From: Farysia itapuensis
Lineage: Eukaryota > Basidiomycota > Ustilaginomycetes > Ustilaginales > Ustilaginaceae
Reading direction: 5' to 3'
NCBI GenBank assembly: GCA_023212645.1
Contig: JALBYC010000001.1
Location: 310,001 to 374,000, forward strand
Length of the DNA: 64,000 nucleotides
Position numbers and translations under genes: made by a program. Shown one piece after another: positions 9,340 to 18,400 of this stretch. The notes under the pieces were generated by a model. The model was not told the DNA's origin. It was given only the letters and a program-made list of their open reading frames with translations, and did not search any database. The first letter of the stretch is position 1. The number at the start of each line of letters is the position of its first letter.

Positions 9340-12117
9340 CTAGAAGGAGAAGCGAAGCAGGGAAGGATTGAGCAGGAGAGGGTAGAGAATGTGCCCGGCA
9401 GCGGTGAGCAGAGGTGGGAGCATGATGATCATGTTGCCAATATAGTACTCTGAAGGCAGCGGAGCTACAGCGAGTACAACGATGCCGCCGATCGTGCCGA
9501 ACGCAACCAGGAAAATTCCCCAATATCGCTTGAACATGCGAGGCAGCTCGATGAAGAAGTTGCTGTCCTCCAAGTCTTTGAGCGTTGCGCCCCATGTCAT
9601 GTTGATGCTGAATGGATGGGCCAAAAGGGCAATGAGGACGTGCCAGCTAAGACCAGCAAAGAAGACAAACATGAACGGAACCCATTTGCAAGTCTCCACC
9701 AGAGCATGCAATGCGGGATCCGTGCGAGAACGGATGCGTCCAATCATCAGACCAAGACTGCCTCCCAAAGTGTAGATGACAATGACCGAGAACCAGATCT
9801 GGAACGAGTTTTGGATCGGCAGAGCCATGACTGGCGCGAACCAACCCCAAGCAAGGTACAGGATGATGGAGAAGGGAACCGTGACTCCCAGAGCGTAGTA
9901 GGAGAAAAGATACGAGAAAGCCGAAAACTTGTAGTGGATCGGGATCTTGGCCCACATGAACTCGCGGATAGTCTTGGTCATCGGACCTCGGGTAGGCCAA
10001 TAGCGCAACTCGTTGAAGATGAGCTCTGAGCAGCCGTAGGCATACTTTTGCCATCGATTCAGCTCGTCCTCGGCAGATAGTGAGACACCTTCCAAAAATC
10101 CATTGTTCGAATAAGTAGCCCAACGGACGGTCATTCCCAAGGACAGAACACGAAGAGCCATGTCGAAGTCTTCGGACACTCGGGTATCAGACCAGACCTT
10201 CTGCATGTCAGGATCGGCGTCATCGGTGAAGAGGACATCCTGCAATGTTGACCATCGGAGGAACGCATTGTGGCCCATGAACGGTGCAATGTCACCTCGC
10301 GACGCGCAGACAGAGATCGAAAAATTGACCACCTTGGTGAAGAAAGCGATACCGTTTTCGAAGTAGTTGCCATCGGCAATCATGACACCGGAACAGTGTT
10401 GCAAGATGGCCAGCTCGGGCGATGTGCGAAGCTCGGACGCAGCATCCAAGAGGCAGTCCTCAGGCACTCGTGTGTCCGAGTCTACCAGAAGGATGAATTC
10501 ACCGATGCGAACGTCTCCACAGCCCTCGGCAGCTGGATGGCGTGCGTGGAGACATTCATCCAGAACAGCCTCTGACAGCTTGCATCGCTCGGTCTCGCTC
10601 ATGTTGGGCGAATCGACAAGTGCTTGGTCAATACGGGCTTGTATATCCATAGCGATTTGACACGTGAAATTGAGGTTGGAAGCCTTTTTGAAGCGGCCTC
10701 TTCTGACGTAGTCTTCGAAGCCGTTAGCGGGACGCGCAACCCAAGTGATGTCGTTCTCGTCGTAGAACTGCTTCCTTTGTCGCTTCTGCTCGCTGTTAAG
10801 TAGCTTCATGCCGTCATCAGAGACAATGATGGATGCTGTGCCGCCTTGAAGCTCGTAGGTACGGATAGCCGCTCGGAGGGAACGGATGGTCGGCGCAATG
10901 ACAGTGTCAATGGACTCTTTGTAGACAGGCATTTGAATAGTCATGTGAGGCAGATTGCTGGTGATCCGAGGTGGTGCAATGCCTGAGAAGTAGCGTGAGT
11001 TCCTCGTCATCTGCTTGATTGGTCCGAACAGCAGGAAAACGAGCGATACAACCGAGTCGTAAAAGAATGACCCGAGGACGAAGATAATGGGAGCCAGCAC
11101 AATGGCAGCGAGCTGAATAGCATTCCCGTCGATGATGTATCGGATCAGCAGTCCACGAACCAGCATGAACGAACTGAAAATATTCAGGGCCACTGCGATG
11201 CCGTGCAAAAGCGGTGCTTGCGTAGAGATGGGACGGTAAATCGACAGCTGTGCGGCCTCCTCATCAATTCCAACTTCGCCTGCACTCTCTTGGGACGCAA
11301 TAGAAGGCGTTCGGAATGGGTCCTTGTCCGACTTTTCAGAGAGGAATTCGGCAGGTTGTGGCAAAGAAGCAATGCGGAGTTGTGAAGATGCTGGGGTGAT
11401 GGCACTCTTTGCATCGTCATCCTCTCTAAGTTCGGCCAAGTGTTTTAGCTGAGCTCGCGTCTGAGCAGCAGACCACAATCGAGTGGTACGATCCTTCAAA
11501 AAGACTGGCTGAGCGTGCATGCCCTGCATGACAAACGACAGGATGGTGGAGGAGAGTTGACGGGCAAGATCTCGCAGATCGTCGGCTTCGTCCGCCCAAA
11601 CGACTAGGACACGTTCCTTCATTACAAATGCCGCTTGTTGTGCGATACGGACGATGTTCAAATCATCGAGAGTTTCAATAACTTGTACCCGCTCGGAAGA
11701 GGTGAAGGGAACCTCTACAGTTCCGGGCGTTAACTTGCTGATGAAACCGCGGATAAGAGTGCTGTTGATGATCATGGCTGCCTCGCATTTGAGACGTGGA
11801 AGCGCAGCTCTGAACGATTCTAGCCTGAGATCTTTTTCGGGAAGCGTGATGTAATCGTTTCTAGACACTCGCAGGGACAACGCAGTGACTGAATCCGGTT
11901 GCTCTTTGTTGATAAAGCCGTCACTCTGGCTCTTTTCAAAGAGGTGTAGAGCCATGTTGAGGAAGGGAGTGTAACCTGCCATAGCCATTCCATACTGCTG
12001 GTTACTGCCAGGGTGGCTCATACTTGAGCTTTCGGCCACAGAATTACGGTTGGTGTTGCTACCGGTCAAAGACTCGGCTAGCTGTCCTGAGGACGATGCC
12101 TCGATCTGGTCGGACAT
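9340..12117 (-). CDS. Family 2 glycosyltransferase, multi-span polysaccharide synthase-like
   Basis: A 925-residue intronless membrane glycosyltransferase. The open frame extends to 12267, but the first ATG giving a normal N-terminus (MSDQIEASSS) is at 12117. Residues 1-300 are a soluble N-terminal part. Two hydrophobic spans follow at about 303-325 and 334-365, then a GT2 catalytic domain at about 390-700. Its expected acidic motifs are visible: SDDG at 433-436, LVDSDTR at 544-550 and SEDFD at 648-652. Asn-Arg-Trp at 687-689 lies where processive synthases carry their QxxRW-type motif. About six further spans fill 725-920. This is the layout of chitin/hyaluronan/cellulose-like processive enzymes, and it resembles a fungal GT2 group that is not a classical chitin synthase. 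The polymer made is unknown. It diverges from the GH16 gene at 12904, so the two may share a promoter. Confidence 0.85.
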   Translation of the reverse strand: MSDQIEASSSGQLAESLTGSNTNRNSVAESSSMSHPGSNQQYGMAMAGYTPFLNMALHLFEKSQSDGFINKEQPDSVTALSLRVSRNDYITLPEKDLRLESFRAALPRLKCEAAMIINSTLIRGFISKLTPGTVEVPFTSSERVQVIETLDDLNIVRIAQQAAFVMKERVLVVWADEADDLRDLARQLSSTILSFVMQGMHAQPVFLKDRTTRLWSAAQTRAQLKHLAELREDDDAKSAITPASSQLRIASLPQPAEFLSEKSDKDPFRTPSIASQESAGEVGIDEEAAQLSIYRPISTQAPLLHGIAVALNIFSSFMLVRGLLIRYIIDGNAIQLAAIVLAPIIFVLGSFFYDSVVSLVFLLFGPIKQMTRNSRYFSGIAPPRITSNLPHMTIQMPVYKESIDTVIAPTIRSLRAAIRTYELQGGTASIIVSDDGMKLLNSEQKRQRKQFYDENDITWVARPANGFEDYVRRGRFKKASNLNFTCQIAMDIQARIDQALVDSPNMSETERCKLSEAVLDECLHARHPAAEGCGDVRIGEFILLVDSDTRVPEDCLLDAASELRTSPELAILQHCSGVMIADGNYFENGIAFFTKVVNFSISVCASRGDIAPFMGHNAFLRWSTLQDVLFTDDADPDMQKVWSDTRVSEDFDMALRVLSLGMTVRWATYSNNGFLEGVSLSAEDELNRWQKYAYGCSELIFNELRYWPTRGPMTKTIREFMWAKIPIHYKFSAFSYLFSYYALGVTVPFSIILYLAWGWFAPVMALPIQNSFQIWFSVIVIYTLGGSLGLMIGRIRSRTDPALHALVETCKWVPFMFVFFAGLSWHVLIALLAHPFSINMTWGATLKDLEDSNFFIELPRMFKRYWGIFLVAFGTIGGIVVLAVAPLPSEYYIGNMIIMLPPLLTAAGHILYPLLLNPSLLRFSF

Positions 12118-12903
12118 CTTGTGTGTATTCGATGGAGGTGAGCTGATTGGCAAGAGCACCTTGCACACGATGATGGCGGGTGATTGAAGAGTACAGGCGC
12201 AGAACAAGAGATGGCTTAAGAGGAATTGCAATCTTCCGACTGTCGCAGGCACAAGCGTCAAGCTCAATCGATTTGAGAAGCATTACATCGACAAGAGCAC
12301 ACAGCTGGCACTCAGCGACGAGATTGATTACCTGTTCTTGCGTTGGCCAGGAAGTCAGGCTACTCGAGACTGGCGCATAGCGAGACGGGAATTCGCACAC
12401 TTCCGTGTCTGAGATACGGGATCATACTTGCAGGTGAGCGGGACTTTACGCTTTGTGGTAGAGCTATGCTGTAGGGAGGACCCAGAAATTTGGAATTTTG
12501 ACAGATGGCCAAGGGAGAAACGTGAAACTACAAATGTTTGCAAAATGTTTTTTGTTGACAAAGTTTCACATGAATGTGCGTACGCCTATGCACCCAGATA
12601 CTGACATCGGGTGAGACAACTCTGAAACCTTGTCCAGGGCCAGTCGCCTTGGGTTCCGACCCAATCTTTCACCGATGTCCGCCCGCAAGATTCGCTTATC
12701 GAGAGTCCGTTGGTTTCCATCTTCCCGTGCGTGCTGTCTGCGCACCTACGACAGTCCTAGGCGTTTCTCTCGCCGGGCCTCCACCTGAGCTGCCAAGGAC
12801 GCCGAGATTGCAGCAGACACCTTAGAAAGATGTTGGGATTTCCAACGCGAAGCTTTCTTGCGCCTTCATCTAGCCCTTCCATCTTCACACACATACACAC
12901 ACT
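12118..12903. promoter_or_regulatory. Divergent promoter region between the GT2 and GH16 genes
   Basis: The 786 bases between the two divergent ATG codons hold both upstream regions. The GT2 side remains open in frame up to 12267 without an ATG, which looks like 5' leader. The GH16 side ends in a CA-rich leader (about 12886-12903). No specific factor site was identified. Confidence 0.5.
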
Positions 12904-14190
12904 ATGGTCTCCTTCAAGAACAGGCTCAAGCGATCCAAAGCGCAAGACGGCGACGATGAGAAAGAGCAAAAGGTGGCCTCATCGATGCCGAAGCTTCTTC
13001 GTGTCAAACCACAAGTATGGGATGGCAAGCCACGTCCGTTGAATGATCGTCTTTCATATTGGTTGTTTGTGGGATGCATTCTTCTTGGTATAGTAGCAGC
13101 TGGTGCTTACACAGCGCTTGGCGTGCTACAGGCGCTTCCAAAGGACAAGTTCTGTCTGGTCTTGCACGACGATTTCTCTTCAGGCCAAATTGACCCGACG
13201 GTCTGGTCACACGAGGTCGAGACAGGTGGTTTCGGTAACTTCGAGTTCGAGTGGACTACTACAAGCACCAACAACTCGTACATCAAGGACGGTATGCTTC
13301 ACATTGTTCCCACCCTGACAGAGGAGCAATTCGGTCAGGATGCGATGTACGACGGATACAATCTGAATCTCACCGCAAGCGGGGAATGCACGGCGGCCAA
13401 CAAGACCGATGCCAGCTGCGTCGTGGTTAGCAACCGCACGACAGGAGTCATCCTACCTCCGGTCCAAAGTGCTCGTCTTACTACCAACATTAGTCACGCC
13501 ATTCGCTACGGCAAAGTTGAAGTGCGTGCACGAATGCCCACCGGTGACTGGCTGTGGCCCGCTATCTGGATGATGCCCCGAGAGAGCAAATACGGTCCTT
13601 GGCCTCTTTCTGGCGAGATCGACATCATGGAAGGCAAGGGCAATCCGACCAAGAAGCGTTCAGACGAGCTCAGCAACGTCATGAAGAGCACGCTGCATTA
13701 CGGTCCTCTGGCTGGCGACTCCTCTTTGGACCGCTACTACCTTTTGACGCATGTACGCAAGCTCTGGCGCAACTTCTACAACCAAGACTTCCACACCTTT
13801 GGGCTACAATGGACCGACCAGGAAATTTTTACTTGGGAGGGTTCACCCAATGCGCGCAACCTGCAGCACAGCTTCAAGGACCAGTCAATGTGGGACTTTG
13901 GCAAATTCGAACTGAGCAGCACCAACGGCACATCCATTCACAATCCTTGGGGAACCAACCACTCGGCTCCATTTGACCAAGAATTCTTCCTCATTCTCAA
14001 CGTCGCTGTCGGCGGTACCAATGGATACTTTGAAGACGGACTCAAGGACGGCAAACCCTGGACGAACAGCAACCAGAACGCACGCGCTGAATTTTGGGCG
14101 AACCGCGCCAAATGGCTACCCTCTTGGCCGGCGGACCCATCAAAGCGTGGCATGGTTGTCGACTATGTCAAGATCTGGCAAAAGTGCTAA
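12904..14190 (+). CDS. Membrane-anchored GH16 beta-glucanase-like protein (short N-terminus)
   Basis: A 428-residue intronless GH16 protein, paralogous to the one at 630. A short basic N-terminus (residues 1-51) precedes one membrane span at about 52-75, giving a type II protein with the hydrolase outside. The catalytic signature is GEIDIME, with Glu238, Asp240 and Glu243. WPAIWMMP lies upstream, and ETGGFGNFEFEWTT opens the fold just as in the paralog. It ends YVKIWQKC, sharing the terminal Cys. Family knowledge predicts cleavage or remodelling of beta-1,3/1,4-glucan at the cell surface. Its head-to-head position with a polysaccharide synthase suggests linked expression. The substrate is not deducible from sequence. 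Confidence 0.9.
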   Translation: MVSFKNRLKRSKAQDGDDEKEQKVASSMPKLLRVKPQVWDGKPRPLNDRLSYWLFVGCILLGIVAAGAYTALGVLQALPKDKFCLVLHDDFSSGQIDPTVWSHEVETGGFGNFEFEWTTTSTNNSYIKDGMLHIVPTLTEEQFGQDAMYDGYNLNLTASGECTAANKTDASCVVVSNRTTGVILPPVQSARLTTNISHAIRYGKVEVRARMPTGDWLWPAIWMMPRESKYGPWPLSGEIDIMEGKGNPTKKRSDELSNVMKSTLHYGPLAGDSSLDRYYLLTHVRKLWRNFYNQDFHTFGLQWTDQEIFTWEGSPNARNLQHSFKDQSMWDFGKFELSSTNGTSIHNPWGTNHSAPFDQEFFLILNVAVGGTNGYFEDGLKDGKPWTNSNQNARAEFWANRAKWLPSWPADPSKRGMVVDYVKIWQKC

Positions 14191-14336
14191 GCCTTTCATT
14201 CTCCCCTTGTCCCTTGCACCCTTGGTCTCTTGCCCGGCCGGCCTCACACTGTACATATAGCTTACTCGCAAATGGTTTCTTTGTCACCACGTAACACTGT
14301 CAGATCCCGAAAAATGTTCCGGGTCTGTATACTGTA

Positions 14337-14340
<4 letters not shown>

Positions 14341-14416
<76 letters not shown>

Positions 14417-14515
14417 NNNNNNNNNNNNNNNNNNNNNNNNNNNNNNNNNNNNNNNNNNNNNNNNNNNNNNNNNNNNNNNNNNNNNNNNNNNNNNNNNNNN
14501 NNNNNNNNNNNNNNN

Positions 14516-14593
<78 letters not shown>
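14341..14593. repeat. (GT)n microsatellite interrupted by an assembly gap (N 14417-14515)
   Basis: A pure GT tract of 76 bases (14341-14416) is followed by 99 N and then 78 more bases of GT (14516-14593). The N run probably hides more of the same repeat that could not be assembled, so its true length is unknown. Confidence 0.97.
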
Positions 14594-14596
<3 letters not shown>

Positions 14597-15318
14597 GGTC
14601 TGTGATCTATGAGGTAGCGCGTGCACACAGATTACCGGTAGGCACGGGACAAGGGGAGCGGAAAAAGTAAGGGTGCATGCGACGGGACTCGTGAAATGCA
14701 ACGGAGATTGTACTAAGTCCAAATATTTGGTAGGCTGGGAATTCTGCCAAGAGCCAAATAGGGTCTTTTGGGTGGGACACCTGACGAGACCCATGAAATC
14801 AAAAGAAACAGAAACTGGGGCATGAATTAAAGCAGAAAGACGATCAATTAATGTACGCCACTGATCAGATTACAAATTAGGCTGACAATGTTTGCCACGT
14901 TCAGCAAACAAATGGCACGTCTGACATGCACGAGCGGGAGCACAAATCTCCAATATTTCCGCGAGACAAATGATCCTGTCAAAGTCCCACTCCCTGGCCC
15001 TGTGAAGTGGTTCCTTTCTGGCTTCCAAACTCAGTCGGCACGGGTGCGGTAAGGCGCATGCGCGATGATCAGATTTGGGACATGAGAAACTGACGGGCAT
15101 GGTAAAAATGATAAGGTCCCCGCGGGAAGAAGGGGCCTACCACTTCTCGCCAAGTTCCGGCGCGGGACCCCTTCGTTTGGGACAAAGAGTTTCACCTTCC
15201 TCCCCGGTGATGTTCGGCACATCCACATGTCGAGTGGATGCAAGTCCTTCCCGCTATGCTCGAGACATGGTTCTGCGTGAGCACAGATCTCTTCATCCTC
15301 TACCAATGCCTGAGATTG

Positions 15319-15326
15319 TATAAAAG
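15319..15326 (+). promoter_or_regulatory. TATA box of the propeller-WSC gene
   Basis: A perfect TATAAAAG lies 91 bases before the ATG at 15417, a normal distance for a regulated fungal gene. Confidence 0.6.
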
Positions 15327-15416
15327 TGTTGGCATGAATGCGAAAGGCCCCCTGTGTCTCGAAACCGAACCCCCCATACTCTTTCCCTTTCCTTCTCTAC
15401 CCCGCTGCGTCAAGCC

Positions 15417-18400
15417 ATGCGCTTCCAGCCCTTTTCCAGCATGGCTCCTCGAGCTTCACTTCTGGCCGTACTGGGTCTTGTTTCCGCCGGCCTTTCCTCT
15501 GTGTTGGCTGTGGATTCTGCGACTACGTACGGCAAAGGAGACTGTTTGATGGAGAACTGCGCTCCCATTCAGTCAGGTTATCTAGATGGATACAACTTTG
15601 ACCCTGCGATTGTCGGTGGTGCCACATTCGGTCAATTGTGGACCACTTTGACCAACGCGGGCGAGAACTTCCTCGCGCAACCTCTCACTTACACTCCCTC
15701 TGGTGGGTCTCAGAGCGTCATCGCGCTCTCGGAAGCCAACAAAGCTTACGTGCTTGACGCCTCAACCGGCGCTGTGCGCGCTTCGAGAACTTTGTACGCC
15801 CCCTTTACTGCTCAGGATGCCCAATGTAACGACGTATATCCCACAATTGGCATTACTGGAACCCCCGTTTTGGATCCGGCTTCCAACACCCTGTTCTTCT
15901 GGTCGAAAGGTTACGCGGACGGTCAGACCGCTGGTCTCGCCAACGGTCGCTACCGATTCTATGGTGTGGACCCAGTCACGCTTCAGGACAAGTTCGCGCC
16001 GGTCGATCTTCAGGGAACGCAGGCAGGCAACCGAGCCGACGAATACTTTGAAGGTGGCAAAGTTCTGCAACGAACTGGTCTTTTGCTGGCCAACGGTGTC
16101 GTATATGCTGGCTTTGGTGGTCACTGTGACAACTTCAACTACACTGGCTGGATTGTTGGTATGGATGCCGCATCGGGCAAGTACGTCACCTCGTTTAGCA
16201 GCCAGTCGGGTGCTTTCGGCAAGACTGGCTCCGGTATCTGGATGGCCGGCGGTGGTCTGTCGTACGATGGCTCAAACATGTGGGTGTGCACCGGCAACGG
16301 TTTCGGAGAGGAACTCAGCTCCATTCCCCGAATCGGTCGCAACCCACCCGGCGCGCTCGCCATGTCGGTGATCAAGCTGTCCATGAACCCTTTGACGGCC
16401 GTCGACTTCTTTGCACCTTCAGACTACAGAGCTATCGATGCTGCTGATCAGGACTTCGGTAGTTCCGGTGTTGCGATTCTCCCAACTGGCTTTGCTGCTG
16501 GTGGAGTGTCGAGACTGGCCATTGCAAATGGCAAGAATGCCAAAGCCTACGTCATGAATGCCGACGGTCTCGGCGGCTACAAGACAGGTAACGGTGGTGG
16601 TGATGGTAACCTTCAGACAATCCCACTGGGTGGACAGTCTTTCTCTACGGCAGGTGCTTATCCCTTTGAAGGTGGTTACATCTACATTTCGGCTACGAAC
16701 TCGCCCACGATCGCCTACAAGTTCGGAACAGACTCCGGTGGCAACCCCAGCTTTGCACAGGTCGGTCAGACTGAGGATTCTGCAACTGGCCGAGGTGTCG
16801 GTCACACCACCGTCACGTCTTACAATGGTCAAGCCGGTTCTGGTCTGCTTTGGGTCACAGACATTTCCAACGGCAACTTGCGAGTCTACAACGCTCTTCC
16901 GAGCTCCAACGGCACCATGAAGCACATCTTTGTCGGCTCTTTCCCCAATGGTGGTGCCAAGTACCAGCGTCCTGTACCTGGCAATGGCCGCATGTTCGTC
17001 GTATCCAACTCTGGCTACATTTCCGCTTTTGGCTCGCCCGTCAACCTTCCGCTCACTTGCACTGCGTCGCTTGCTTACGGCACGGTCCTTGTCGGCAACT
17101 CGTCCACTCTTCCCGTCACTTGCACTGCCAACATTCAGACTACCATCGCTGCTTCGAAGACCAGTGATTCGACGTTTGTCACCAGCGCCATCCCGAAGAC
17201 CGCCCTGGCTGTCAACGCGAGCTTCACGTTCAACGTTACTTGGACTCCTACCACTGTGGGAACCTTTGCAGGAACTGTCACCCTCAACACTACCAACGGT
17301 GCGACGAAGACTCCTTATGTCAACACTGTGCCCATCATTCTTCGAGGTACCGCTACCACTAAAGGTCCCACTTTCTCCCTCGTTCCCCTCAACATTGCTT
17401 TCGGAGGTCTCGTTCCGGGTGCGGCTGACTCTATCGGTGGTCTTAACAAGACGGTCTCGCTGTCCAACCTTGGTCTAGGTGATCTCACAGTCACGTCTTG
17501 GGACTTTGATGAGACTTCCGGAGATTCTGCTGATGACGACGATGACGATGCACCTGCCACGTCCACCGGCGGCGATGCAGATGGTGTTCTCTTCGACAAG
17601 AAGAACACGACTGGTAACTTCACCTTGTACTCCATGCCAACCACTGTCCCTGGTCAAAACTCGACCGCCCTTGTCGTCAATTTCAACCCTTCCGTGGACG
17701 GAACGTACCAGGCTGTGCTTACCATTTACACCAACGGTGGCAACGGCACTGTACTGTTTACCGGAAATGCGGCAGGCCCTTCGCAGTTCAACTTCACCAC
17801 CGGTCAATACGATGGCTCCTCGCTCAACCAGACCTCGTACATGGACTTTGGTAACGTCATGAACGGCGCAAAGGTCATCCAGTACCTCAATGTAACCAAC
17901 AACGGTGAATCTGCTTTGGTCATCAGCAAGTCTAAGCCACCGGTCGGACCACTTTTCTATGCCGTCAACCCTACGACTGACTTGACTGAAGGTGATACAA
18001 TTGCTCCTGGAGAGACCGAATCGGCCGCAATCGAGCTGACGCCCCCTGTCACTCAGGTCAACGTGCCTGTCTTCAACACCTCGGGTACATGGGTTCTCAA
18101 CGGCAACGACCCCAACTTTGGAGTTCACTTCATCAACATGACAGCCCGCATCATTTCTCGTCAGGTCGGTCCTCGACTGGCTGTAACATCAGCCGGTGAC
18201 ACCAACGGAACGGCGCGATGGCAGTACTACGGATGCTACCTGAACGTCGGTGGCAACGCAACTCTGGCCAACCTGATGAGCAGGACTGCCAACATGGAGA
18301 ACGGACAGTGTCAGTCGGTTGCTCTCGCCCAGGGTGGCGTAGCTATCTTTGCCGGTACGATGTACGGACAGGAGTGCTGGGGAGGCAGTTCTGTTCCGGA

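Larger units (their letters stand above)
14191..15416. other. Spacer with GT microsatellite and assembly gap; WSC gene promoter
   Basis: After the GH16 stop this spacer contains a long GT dinucleotide tract broken by 99 N characters. About 800 bases of unassigned sequence follow, ending in the promoter of the WSC gene. Apart from the repeat and the TATA element I see no feature, and frames across the repeat are artefacts. Confidence 0.6.

Noticed and set aside
14284..14794. His-Thr and Cys-Val repeat proteins across the GT tract
   Set aside because: They are translations of a dinucleotide repeat and an N gap.
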